From assembly GCF_009848505.1 (NCBI RefSeq), contig NZ_WWDL01000038.1:1-44770 (forward strand): a DNA stretch of 44,770 nt, written 5' to 3'. The translations under genes and the position numbers were made by a program. Source of the stretch: Muricoccus harenae. Its GTDB lineage: Bacteria > Pseudomonadota > Alphaproteobacteria > Acetobacterales > Acetobacteraceae. Below are positions 35,246 through 44,005 of this stretch, piece by piece. The notes below the pieces were generated by a model. The model was not told the DNA's origin and searched no databases. It saw only the letters and a list, made by a program, of their open reading frames with translations. Position 1 is the first letter of the stretch; each line of letters starts with the position of its first letter.

Positions 35246-36001
35246 TCAGCGTTCGAGCATCGAGCCGTGAATCCATCCCACTGGCTCGGCTTCACCGACC
35301 TGGTACCAGCCGCCCGGCGCCTCCGCGAAGACCCTGAGCCTTGTCCCTCTCGGGACGACGCGCAGAACTGTTCCACCGCCGGCTGGGTTGCTGCGGAGAT
35401 TGACCGGGTGCGCCAGAGTCGTTGTAACCGAGCCCTGTGAGGGCATGCTGCCGGTGGACGCCGGCGGCAAGGTTGGAGGTGGCGCCACCTCGGCCACAGA
35501 CGGTGCAGGTGCTGGCAGCCGCGGAGGTGTCGTTCCTCCTGCTCCAGAGGCCGAAGTGTCTGGCACGGGCGGCAGGGGCACGACGGACCGGACAGAGGTC
35601 GGTCCGCCCTCATCGTAGCATCGGGTGGTTGTTTCCACGTAAGTGCGTGTGGCTTCCGCGCTGCTGGAAGCGACGAATTGCTCGATCCGGTCCATGTTCG
35701 GGCTGACGACCGACACGAACGGAATATACGGGTCCTCGCGCGCACCTGTGAGATTCACTTGCCCGCAGACCGCATAACCGCCCAGGGCCTGCCTGTGGAC
35801 GATCACGCCCCTGAGCTTGGCACCCGGGGTGATGTTTCGGAGTGTCGAGCGCAGCCGCTCCTCAGACGCCTTCACGGCGGCTGCAGCCTGCGCCTCGCCT
35901 CGCGCCGCCTGCTCACGCTCCCTCTTGATATCTGCGTCCTCGCAAGCCGCCATGGCGAGCAAGATCATCAGTAAGGGCGCTGCAATCCTCATGCGCATCA
36001 T
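35246..36001 (-). CDS. SH3-domain lipoprotein, hypothetical
   Basis: Secreted protein of 251 residues. The signal peptide ends in a lipobox-like LLAMAAC, so it is likely a lipoprotein. A coiled, Ala/Glu-rich stretch follows (REQAARGEAQAAAAVKASEE), then a domain with two cysteines (GYAVCGQVN, TTRCYDEGG), a Pro-rich linker of about 60 residues, and a C-terminal bacterial SH3 domain (VNLRSNPAGGGTVLRVVPRG, then GWYQVGEAEPVGWIHGSML). AAGGGA lies four bases before the ATG. It probably binds the cell wall or a periplasmic partner; no enzyme motif is seen. Confidence 0.82.
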   Translation of the reverse strand: MMRMRIAAPLLMILLAMAACEDADIKREREQAARGEAQAAAAVKASEERLRSTLRNITPGAKLRGVIVHRQALGGYAVCGQVNLTGAREDPYIPFVSVVSPNMDRIEQFVASSSAEATRTYVETTTRCYDEGGPTSVRSVVPLPPVPDTSASGAGGTTPPRLPAPAPSVAEVAPPPTLPPASTGSMPSQGSVTTTLAHPVNLRSNPAGGGTVLRVVPRGTRLRVFAEAPGGWYQVGEAEPVGWIHGSMLER

Positions 36002-36682
36002 CAGTCCCTTAACGCGGAGGCGGTGTAGAAGGACCGCGGCCCGGCGGATATTTCCAACGGTCTTTAGCCTTTCTGTGGAGGTGGATCGCTATCGCAGGCT
36101 GCTAGAATTCCACCGTGGCCATTGGTTCGCGGCGATTCTATGCCTGTCCTGAACAGCGAGGGTAGAATGGGAACCAAGAGCGAGGTCAGAAGTTCACAGC
36201 TGAGAACATCCGTGGTGCGTACTCCGCTGGAGTCTTGGTCGAGGCCGGCATCGCATATTGGAAGCACGTCATCGGCGACACACGACGCTCGCGCGCAGAT
36301 TGGTGCCGCACGATGCAAGTGGCCCTGGCCAGCCGCACTCGGTCCGGGCCAGCTGGCGGATCGTGTTCAGCACCATCCGTCGATTCACTGCCGGTGACCG
36401 GTCCCGCCCGCCTGAACGGGCAACAAGGGGCGAACCATGCCCCACCCCGCGTTCGCCAGATCCTTCGGGAACGCTGCCGTTCGGAGGGAACTTGCCACGC
36501 CCGATGCTCCTTGGTCCACATCTCGCCTCTTCAGGTTGAGGCCGAGCCCTCATCCAACCAAGATAGGCATTCTCAAACAGGCAAATGAGCGGAGCTTCTG
36601 ACGGACGCAGAAGCATCGCCACCTTTCCTCTGGCGCGGACAGCAGAGCTGGGACATCCGCCCCAACCCTGGGCCCTCTCAAT
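36002..36682. other. no recognisable gene
   Basis: About 680 bases. A plus-strand fragment at about 36190-36300 (FTAENIRGAYSAGVLVEAGI) looks protein-like but has no start, no ribosome site and no family match by eye. The rest looks random. Confidence 0.3.
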
Positions 36683-37660
36683 TCAGTCCGGCTTGATCGC
36701 GGCCGCCTGCACGAACTCGCTTATCCGGGCGCGGTGCTGCGCCAGCCAAGTCGTAAAATCCTGCCGACTGCTTGCCACGGTCTGGCGCCCAGCTGGTCGA
36801 GCCGTTGCCGCACCTCTGGTAGCGCGAGCGCAGCCCGCGCCACCTCACCGGCACGGTCAAGCACAGCACCGGGCGTCCCCGCCGGGGCATAAAGCCCGGC
36901 CACATTCATAGATGTCAAAGCCTGGATAGGTCTCCGAGATCGCCGGAATCTCCGGCAACGGCGCGATGCGGGACAGGCTCGAGACGGCCAGCGGACGAAG
37001 TTTTCCATCCTGCACCAGGGCCAACACCGCCGTGACCGAGGCGAAGGTGAAGCTGATCTGGTTAGCCAGGAGGTCCTGCACCGCTGGGCCGCCGCCGCGA
37101 TAGGCGACCTGCGTGACATCCATCCCCGCATGCCAAGCTAGCGAGGCACAGGCGAGATGCCCCGCCGATCCATTGCCCGGAGTGCCGTAGGAGAGCGTCC
37201 CTGGCTGCTTCTTCGCGAGCGCTACCAGTTCCGGCACGTTGTTCACGGGCAGCGACGGATGCACGGCCAGGATCTGTGGCGACACGGTCAGCTGCGCGAT
37301 CGGCGCAAAGTCGCGCGCGTAGTCGAAAGGCAGGTTCCGATAGAGCGCATGGTTCGATCCATGGGCTGCGGCATCCACCAGCAGGGTGTATCTATCCTTC
37401 GGGGCCCGGGCGACCTCGGCGGCGCCGATTGTCCCCTTCGCGCCCGGCCGGTTCTCCACCACCACAGGCTGGCTGAGTGACTGCGTCATGGGCGTGGCGA
37501 TCAGCCTTGCCGACGCATCCGTGCTGCCGCCCGGCGCATAGGGTAGCACGATGCGAACGGCCCGCTGTGGCGAGGCGCCTTGGGCCCCTGCGACGGGCAG
37601 CGGCAAGGCCAGGACGGCAGCTGCCGTGAGCAGGCCGCGGCGTCGGATCTCCATGTTCAT
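36683..37660 (-). pseudogene. Bug family receptor with two compensating frameshifts
   Basis: Reads as a full-length Bug/TctC receptor (about 325 residues). The start ATG 37660 follows GAGGAGGAAGCC; the signal peptide is MEIRRRGLLTAAAVLALPLP, and the body has RIVLPYAPGGSTDASARLIA, VVENRPGAKGT and VAYRGGGPAVQDLLA. Near 36903 one base is extra (YPGFDIYE, then AGLYAPAGTPG continues in the next frame). Near 36786 one base is missing, which restores the original frame for the end (SSRQDFTTWLAQHRARISEF). In between, the start frame hits a stop at 36857. It belongs with the CitE-like/CoA-transferase genes upstream on the same strand. Either a decayed gene or two sequence errors. Confidence 0.85.
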
Positions 37661-37721
37661 GGCTTCCTCCTCGCTCTTATGCAGGGCGGCCTGGCGATAG
37701 CGGCCTGACCCGCCACGGCCA

Positions 37722-38591
37722 CTATCCTGCCAGCACCAGGATCTCCTCCGCACGTCGAACCACGGGCGGATCCACCATTTTACCGTCGATCTGGAAGGCG
37801 CCGCGTCCCTCTGCCCGAGCCGCAGCATCACCTGCCACCACGCGGCGGGCCCAGTCCAGCTCCTCCGCTGTCGGAGCAAAGGCTTCGTTCAGAGGCCCAA
37901 CCTGCGACGGATGCACGATCAACGCGCCGCGGAAACCCAGGCGACGTGCGCGCCGTGCCATTTCGGCAAAGGCCGCGATATCGGAATAGGCGCCGATGCT
38001 CCCGACGAAGCCGAGCGGCAGGATTCCCGCCGCGCGTGCCGCGCAGAGCACGGCATAATTCGGGGTGAGCAGCGTATCGGGTTCCGGCACGCCGCCAATG
38101 GCGGCGGAGTAGTCTTCCGGCCCCAGCGTCATGGCCGCGACACGCGGATGAGCCCCTGCAATCGCCGGCAGCACGAACAGGGCTCCGGGCGTCTCCACCT
38201 GCAGGATCAGCCTGATTCCGCCGGGTTGCAGCTCCCGCTCCACCTCCAGTTCCGCCACAGCATCGGCCACGTCGCGGACGAAGCCCGTATCCTCGACCTT
38301 TGGCAGCACCAGGGCCGTCAGGCCCGGCAGCACAGCGGCCTCCAGGTCCTGCCCGATATGCCGTAGGCTGTGGTTCACCCGGACCATTGCCGCCGTGCCG
38401 TTGCACGTGATGCTGGCGACGGAGTCTCTGAGCATTGCACGCGCGGCCGGCTTCTCTGCGGCGGGAACCGCATCCTCCAGATCCAGGATCACGCCATCCG
38501 CGCCGCGCTCATGCGCGCGGGCGATGAAGCGCTCCACATGCGCGGGCACGAAGAGGAGCGAGCGCCAACGGGGCACAGCGGGCTTGGTCAT
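37722..38591 (-). CDS. HpcH/HpaI aldolase / CitE-like CoA-ester lyase (second copy)
   Basis: TIM-barrel lyase of 289 residues and paralogue of the gene at 6359-7252. It has LDLEDAVPAAEKPAAR, R71 in VRVN, E133 in VETPG, D160 in GPEDY, and GALIVHPSQV near the C terminus, so all expected active-site residues are kept. Its ATG overlaps the CoA-transferase stop by 4 bases. It would cleave the CoA thioester made by that enzyme to acetyl- or acyl-CoA and an oxoacid. The two copies are clearly related but far from identical, so this is not a recent duplication. Confidence 0.9.
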   Translation of the reverse strand: MTKPAVPRWRSLLFVPAHVERFIARAHERGADGVILDLEDAVPAAEKPAARAMLRDSVASITCNGTAAMVRVNHSLRHIGQDLEAAVLPGLTALVLPKVEDTGFVRDVADAVAELEVERELQPGGIRLILQVETPGALFVLPAIAGAHPRVAAMTLGPEDYSAAIGGVPEPDTLLTPNYAVLCAARAAGILPLGFVGSIGAYSDIAAFAEMARRARRLGFRGALIVHPSQVGPLNEAFAPTAEELDWARRVVAGDAAARAEGRGAFQIDGKMVDPPVVRRAEEILVLAG

Positions 38592-39841
38592 GCAGCATGG
38601 TTTCCTGCGGTCTTGCTGCCGGGCCCGGTGATCACGCCTTCGGCCAGCAGCGATTGGATTTCGGACTTGGAGAGAGCCAGCACCTCGCGCAGCAGCGTAG
38701 CGCTGTGCTCGCCCGATGCGGGCGCCGGCATGGTAACGGCGGGTGCTGCGCCGTCCTCAAAGCGGATCGGCGGCGCATGAACCGCCGCGCGGCCCAACTC
38801 GGCATCGGGCAGGTCCAGAATGGCGCCCCGCTCACGAATGTAAGGGTGGTCCCGCAACTCCGTGGCGTCCAGAACCGCGCCGGCCGTCACATCTGCGGCC
38901 TCGAACAGGGCAAGATTCTCCGCGAGGTTTTGCGTCGCGATCGCGCCGCCGATGATGGCGTCCAGCGCGTCCACATTCGCCTGCCGTGCCTCCGGGCTGG
39001 AGAAGCGTGGATCGCGGATCAAGGCCGACTGGCCAAGCGCGACGAAAAGCCGCTCAACTGAGCCCTGGATCCCGGCCGAGAGCGCGATCCAGCGGTCGTC
39101 CGCGGTGCGATAGACGTTGCGTGGCGCATGGCTCGGCGCACGGCTTCCCTGGCGGAGCGGCGCCCGGCCACTCACCTGGTGGTCAAGCGCCAAGGGGCCG
39201 AGCACGGAGAGCACTCCGTCGGAGAGCGCCAGATCCAGCACCCGGCCCAATCCGGTGCGCTCCGCCTGGCGCAGCGCCGCGGTAATGCCGACTGCGCCGT
39301 AGAGCCCCGTCACGCTGTCGGCCAGCGGCAGGGTTGGCAGCACCGGCTCCCGGTCTGGGAAGCCGTTCATGGCCGCGAAGCCCGAAAGCGCCTCCACCAG
39401 GGAACCGAAGCCTGGCTTGTGGCGCCACGGGCCCGTCTGCCCCCAGCCGGAGATGCGCGCGATGATCAGTTGCGAGTTCCGCGCATGGAGCCCATCAGGG
39501 CCAATCCCCATTCTCTCCAGCGTGCCAGGGCGACAATTTTCTATATGTGCATGGGAATGAGCGGCGAGGTCCAGCAGCAATTCCTTGCCACGCGGCGAGC
39601 GAAGATCAACCGACAGGCTGCGCTTACCCCGTCCATAGGCTTTACAATGGGTGGAGACCCCCTCGGTCCGCCATGCCCGCAGCTCATCTCCATGGCCTGG
39701 AGCCTCGATCTTGATGACCTCCGCCCCGAGATCCGCGAGGGCGGCGGTCAGCACGTTCCCGGCCACCAGTCGTGACAGGTCAAGAATGCGCACTCCCTCC
39801 ATCAGGGATGCGAAGGCTGGCCGATGCTCTGATGCCGACAC
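38588..39841 (-). CDS. CaiB/BaiF family (family III) CoA-transferase (second copy)
   Basis: Enzyme of 417 residues, nearly the same length as its paralogue at 5115-6362 and sharing GVRILDLSRLVAGN, GRGKRSLSVDLR, ISGWGQTGPW, MNGFPDREPVLP and APRNVYRTADD. The catalytic aspartate is D175 in LPLADSVTGL. I chose GTG 39841 because GGAGGAAACG sits right before it; the frame is open to 40015. It is the first gene of a minus-strand unit: CoA-transferase, lyase, Bug receptor. No regulator gene is adjacent. Confidence 0.92.
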   Translation of the reverse strand: MSASEHRPAFASLMEGVRILDLSRLVAGNVLTAALADLGAEVIKIEAPGHGDELRAWRTEGVSTHCKAYGRGKRSLSVDLRSPRGKELLLDLAAHSHAHIENCRPGTLERMGIGPDGLHARNSQLIIARISGWGQTGPWRHKPGFGSLVEALSGFAAMNGFPDREPVLPTLPLADSVTGLYGAVGITAALRQAERTGLGRVLDLALSDGVLSVLGPLALDHQVSGRAPLRQGSRAPSHAPRNVYRTADDRWIALSAGIQGSVERLFVALGQSALIRDPRFSSPEARQANVDALDAIIGGAIATQNLAENLALFEAADVTAGAVLDATELRDHPYIRERGAILDLPDAELGRAAVHAPPIRFEDGAAPAVTMPAPASGEHSATLLREVLALSKSEIQSLLAEGVITGPGSKTAGNHAA

Positions 39842-40202
39842 CGTTTCCTCCACGTTCGGCGGAGGACGTACCAGGGCCCTGGCCAGAGCGGAAATATGAT
39901 TGTGGACTGGTAGCCATATCAATTCCCGATGGGCCGTGGGCATGAGAGAGCTCGGCCAGAGTGCTGCGGGTGCCAGGGTGGCATGTGCAGGGAAGAATCT
40001 TCCGCCATTACGCATATTGTCGTTGGCGACTCTCCGGAGCGTGCTCTAGGTGGGCATCACGACTGCGCGACAGGTCGGATCAGACGGTGAGCAGTTCCGG
40101 TAAGCTCTGGTCGGTGTTCTCGGCTCAACCTTCAGTTGAGGTGGTCCCCGGATTTTGGACAGGCGGTTAAGCTCGGTCTGCCTGAGAGAAGGACGGACCC
40201 GG

Positions 40203-40493
40203 ATGACGGGTAAGCGGACGCGGTATTCGGCGGATTTCAAGGCGAAGGTGGCGCTTGAGGCGCTGCGGGGTGAGCTGACGACGGCGCAATTGGCGGCGAA
40301 GCACGGCATTCACCAGACGATGGTGGGGGATTGGAAGCGGCAGGCGATGGAAGGGCTGGCCGCGGTGTTTTCCGGCAAGTCAGCGGCCGAGGAGAGCGCG
40401 AAGGCGGCAGAGGCGGATGTCGAGAAGCTGCATGCCAAGATTGGGCAGCTGGTGGTGGAGCGGGATTTTTTGGCGAAAGCGTCCGGACGATGA
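40203..40493 (+). CDS. IS3-family transposase OrfA
   Basis: Helix-turn-helix protein of 96 residues: YSADFKAKVALEALRGELTT, then AKHGIHQTMVGDWKRQA, and a C-terminal leucine-zipper-like helix (EADVEKLHAKIGQLVVERDF). ATG 40203 with AAGGACGG upstream. Its end overlaps the orfB start as ATGA, and a run of six T followed by G (40466-40472) is a possible -1 slippage site for making the OrfAB fusion. Confidence 0.92.
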   Translation: MTGKRTRYSADFKAKVALEALRGELTTAQLAAKHGIHQTMVGDWKRQAMEGLAAVFSGKSAAEESAKAAEADVEKLHAKIGQLVVERDFLAKASGR

Positions 40494-41344
40494 GCCTGGA
40501 GCGACGACGGCAGATGATCGAGCCCGATCACCCGCAGCTGTCGATCGTGCGGCAGTGCGAGCTGGTCTTGATCAGCCGATCGGGGTTCTACCACCGGCCT
40601 GCCGAAGAGACGCCGCTGAACCTGGAGTTGATGCGGAGGATCGACGCGCAGTTCCTGGAGACGCCCTGGTATGGCTTGTGGCAGATGGCACGGCACCTGT
40701 GCCGGGAAGGCTACGAGGTCGGACGCAAACCTATCCGGAGGCTGATGGCCTAGATGGGCCTGACGCCGATCTACCAGCGGCCGCGGACCACGGTGCCGAA
40801 CCCCGAGCACCGGGTCTTCCCCTACCTGCTGCGGGAGTTGGTGATCGATCGGCCAAACCAGGTCTGGTGCACGGACATCACCTACCTGCCAATGCGGCGC
40901 GGCTTCCTCTACCTGGTCGCGGTGATGGACTGGGCGACGCGGAGAGTGCTGAGCTGGCGGGTGTCGAACACCATGGATGTAGAGTTCTGCCTCGAGGCGT
41001 TGGAAGAGGCCCTGGCCCGGTTCGGGCGGCCGGAGATCTTCAACAGCGACCAGGGCAGCCAATTCACCTCGCCGCGCTTCACCGGGGTGCTGCAACAGGC
41101 GGGGGTGCGCATCTCAATGGACGGCCGCGGCCGGTGGATGGATAATGTCTTCATCGAACGGCTGTGGCGCAGCCTGAAGTATGAGTGCGTCTACCTGCAC
41201 GCCTTCGAGACCGGCTCGGAACTGCGGGCCGGGCTGACGAAGTGGATCGGCTACTACAATGCCGGACGCCCACATAGCGCGTTGGCGGGGCGGACCCCCG
41301 ATGAGGCCTATGGGGCAAACCAGGCGAACAAATTGGCGGCCTGA
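40490..41344 (+). pseudogene. IS3-family transposase OrfB, in-frame stop
   Basis: DDE integrase-type transposase of 284 codons interrupted by TAG at 40751-40753, between IRRLMA and MGLTPIYQRP, where homologues usually have a lysine or similar residue. Downstream the catalytic core is intact: D in TDITYLP, D in NSDQGSQFTS and E in MDNVFIERLWRSLKYE. An ATG follows the stop directly (TAGATG), so a 196-residue fragment with the whole DDE core could be made by re-initiation. The element is probably immobile unless helped by another copy. Confidence 0.9.
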
Positions 41345-41408
41345 CGACAACCAGGACCGAGCTTATCCAGGCCGTCAAACTGTCCAACGCTTGGGGGCCA
41401 CCTCAAGT

Positions 41409-41855
41409 GGCTGGATGAGTGTGCGGGAGATGGTGCCGCCACGACGAGTACTGGGCTTGCGCCGGCCCAGGAATGGAGACTGCTAGAGGAGTTTCGGCAC
41501 AGGCGTAAGAGCGGGATTCAGCTCATCCTGTCCATGCCGGCCAGGCAAGAGCGCAGTGAAGCGGACGCGTGGTCTCAAGGTGAACGAACTCGTGGGGAGT
41601 GCTCTGAAATGTGCCTGTCCCGTCATACGGAGTGGTAGCAGTCCGGGTGATCCTCAGGACCACTCCTCAGGCGCGGGCCGCGTGAATATACGTATGATGG
41701 AGGTGGCACGGGACCATTTCCGTCCCGACAGGTCGGGGACGGATCTGGTTCGGCACCTAGTTCAGAAATGGACCTATCGCGCCCATGCGCTGGATGCTTG
41801 CACGGCAGTCTATCGTCAGCACAAAGCGTCTATTGCGGCTCGCCCAAACCGAGAC
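41409..41855. other. no recognisable gene
   Basis: Between the IS3 element and the YihY gene. The frame at 41556-41921 (plus) partly overlaps the YihY gene antisense and shows no motif. Nothing else can be supported. Confidence 0.35.
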
Positions 41856-42974
41856 TTAAGGTTCAGCTGGCGCCACCGTATCGGCCATGCGCGCTCCGCG
41901 AGTGCCTATAGGCTGCTCTGAACCTACTGTCGTGTCCTTTTCAGTCTGGCGCTCCATTTCAGCATCTAGCTCCGCGGCAACCAGGATGATGGTGGAAGAA
42001 ATCCAGATCCAGGTCATGAAGCCGATTACAGCGCCGAGTGAGCCGTAGGTCTCATTGTAGCTGCCGAAGTTGGAGACATAGAAGGAGAAGGCGGCTGAAC
42101 CGAGCAGCCAAGCAATGGCCGCGAAGGCACTGCCCCAACTAATCCAGCGCCACTTTGCTTTGTCGCGGCTCGGGCCATAACGGAAAAGAAAAGCCAGCAA
42201 GACAGCGACCGCGACAAGCATGAGCGGCCAGCGGAGCACACGAAGGACAAGTTCGACGGTTGGGCCGAAACCGACAAAGCTGAGGGCCACAGGCACCGCC
42301 ACCACCGCCGCGATTGCCAGCAAAGCGAACAGGATCGCGCCTAGCGTGAAAGCCAGTGTGATCGCGGTGCGCTTGAGAAAGCTGCGCTCTTCATGCTCTT
42401 CATAAATGAGGTTCAGCGTGTCAAAAGCTGCCTTGGTTGCCCCATTCGCGCTCCAGAGCGAGACCGCTAGCCCGATAACCAGGCCAAAGCCCAAACTGCC
42501 GCCGCTCTGCGCCGCAACGCGCTTCACCTGTTCCTCGATGATCTGCATGCCCCCACCCGGGACGACGCCTGAGAGGGCAGCAAGGTGGCTGGTGATATCA
42601 TCGGGATTAGCGAATAGGCCGTATAGCGAGACAAGCGCGCTAAGTGCCGGGAACAGGGCAAGCAGAACGTAGAAAGTTATGCCTGCAGCCTCGGTGAGCA
42701 AGCGGTCCTCTGAAACCTGCTGGAACGTGCGGCGCAGGATGTCCCACCAACCGCGCGCAGGAATTTCGGAGGGAGTGTCCGCGCTCTGCCCGCGGTCCTT
42801 GCCACTCCGACGAGATGGGGTTCGTCTACTCTGTCCGACGGCAATGGCGCCTTTGGCCACTCCATGGGCAGGCCTCATGGGCGCCTCTTGCTGGCGAAAT
42901 CCGATAATCATCAGACTGATTGATGCGATGATCGCCGCGAGAAGCGGGCTTGGCCACCTATTCCGCGCCTTCAT
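41856..42974 (-). CDS. YihY/virulence factor BrkB family membrane protein
   Basis: Inner-membrane protein of 372 residues. An N-terminal hydrophobic segment (PSPLLAAIIASISLMIIGF) is followed by a basic linker of about 70 residues and then the YihY domain with about six helices: ITFYVLLALFPALSALVSLY, GLVIGLAVSLWSANGATKAA, and FMTWIWISSTIILVAAELDA near the end. ATG 42974 has AGGAGAATCCC upstream; the longer frame to 43160 is not needed. The extra N-terminal helix and linker are unusual for the family. Function of the family is poorly known. Confidence 0.9.
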   Translation of the reverse strand: MKARNRWPSPLLAAIIASISLMIIGFRQQEAPMRPAHGVAKGAIAVGQSRRTPSRRSGKDRGQSADTPSEIPARGWWDILRRTFQQVSEDRLLTEAAGITFYVLLALFPALSALVSLYGLFANPDDITSHLAALSGVVPGGGMQIIEEQVKRVAAQSGGSLGFGLVIGLAVSLWSANGATKAAFDTLNLIYEEHEERSFLKRTAITLAFTLGAILFALLAIAAVVAVPVALSFVGFGPTVELVLRVLRWPLMLVAVAVLLAFLFRYGPSRDKAKWRWISWGSAFAAIAWLLGSAAFSFYVSNFGSYNETYGSLGAVIGFMTWIWISSTIILVAAELDAEMERQTEKDTTVGSEQPIGTRGARMADTVAPAEP

Positions 42975-43299
42975 GGGATTCTCCTGAAGTGGAGGCTTCG
43001 TGCGGCACCGCAGGGCGGCCTGTTGCCGTGCAAGCCTTAGTAAGGCGCTTGCGGCCCCATTTGCCCGCGCTGGGCAGTCGTGGGTTGTTGCCACGACCGG
43101 CAACTCACCATCGACACAGCGCCGGCCGGTTGAGCCTTGTAACACCTCACGTCCCGCCAAGTTTACCGCAGGCGATAGCCTGTAGGCTGGCGGTCAGCCG
43201 GTCGTCCTTGTTGCGTCGGAACATTCGCGGCCGCCCTGGCACTTTGACCGAGGCAAGGCGGGTTGAGGCGGATAATGACAGCTTAACGCATTCAGGCAG
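42975..43299. other. no recognisable gene
   Basis: About 325 bases upstream of YihY, bounded by an IS6 relic. Promoter space; no motif picked out. Confidence 0.35.
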
Positions 43300-43690
43300 T
43301 CACATGAGGGCACGCTTCCTGCCGCCGGATCTGAAGGCCTCGGCGCAAGTGCGGCGGTACGTGGTCGCAGATATGAGATGGCGAGGATGGATGGGTCCAT
43401 GGTTCATGCCGGACGCTGAGAGGAACCGCAGAGCCTGTTGCGGATATTTGAACCGCCACGTCTGGCACGCCCGCCTCCGGTAGCGCCTGTCGGCACGGTT
43501 GTTCAGGTACCTGCTCATTCGATGCCGGAGCTCGGGCAGGGGTATGCTGGGCCGCCCCGTTGCTTTGCAGGCCCGGTGACGATCCGCCGCGGCTTGCATT
43601 TGATGCCTGCAAGCGGACGCTTGAAGAACAGCGTGGCAGCTCAATCTGGCGACGTGATGCAGCCAGACCTTGCAGCTGACGATCTCGCGG
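43300..43690 (-). pseudogene. IS6-family transposase relic
   Basis: The minus strand reads RHRMSRYLNNRA, then TWRFKYPQQALRFLSASGMN and HPRHLISATTYRRTCAEAF. This matches the C-terminal end of IS6-family transposases (EHRxSRYLNNRAENSH...MQRFKSPxQAQRFLSAHG). The catalytic glutamate expected after NNRA is Asp. Upstream, FKRPLAGIKCKPRRIVTGPA in another frame fits the preceding strand (FFKRLLKG...IVTDKL), so there is at least one frameshift near 43525. The N-terminal half of the transposase is gone. Confidence 0.7.
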
Positions 43691-44005
43691 CAATGCGGTA
43701 GCGACGGTAGGTGGTTGGTTCTGGCGTCATCCGACCTGCCTTGCCCATCAGTCCTTTCAGACCGATCCGAGCTTACGTGGCAGCGCCAGGCGGGGGAGGG
43801 GGGTGGGGATAGTCCCGCCTCGTCACCGGGCCAGGGTGAGGTCATGGGGAAGGTGCCGGCCCTCACCAAGTCAGGCTTGTAGATCGTCAGCAGGCGGCCG
43901 CTTTTGCCCATGATGTCAAGTGTGCGTTCAGCTTCGAGACTTGCTCCGTTCTCTCCATGGTCCTGAGCCTAGGGCATGGCAGAGAACTACTTGCCATGCA
44001 GCATC
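43691..44005. other. no recognisable gene
   Basis: Between two transposase remnants. The 3' end of the ISAzo13-type element should lie here, but I could not define its terminal repeat without the other end. Confidence 0.35.

Larger units (their letters stand above)
40137..41405 (+). mobile_element. IS3-family insertion sequence, complete
   Basis: Element of 1269 bases. The ends are imperfect inverted repeats: 40137-40162 and 41380-41405 match at 20 of 26 positions and begin TGAGGTGG. The 3-base sequence AGT flanks both sides (40134-40136 and 41406-41408), a target duplication of the size usual for the family. It carries overlapping orfA and orfB, with a nonsense mutation in orfB. It lies 296 bases upstream of the second CoA-transferase gene, in the opposite orientation. 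Confidence 0.93.

Noticed and set aside
35044-35745. Minus-strand frame of 233 codons
   Set aside because: Overlaps the SH3 lipoprotein gene in another frame; Arg/Pro/Ser-rich shadow.
41556-41921. Plus-strand frame of 121 codons after the IS3 element
   Set aside because: Its end is antisense to the YihY gene and it shows no motif; joining the sequence across the IS target site also gives no recognisable protein.
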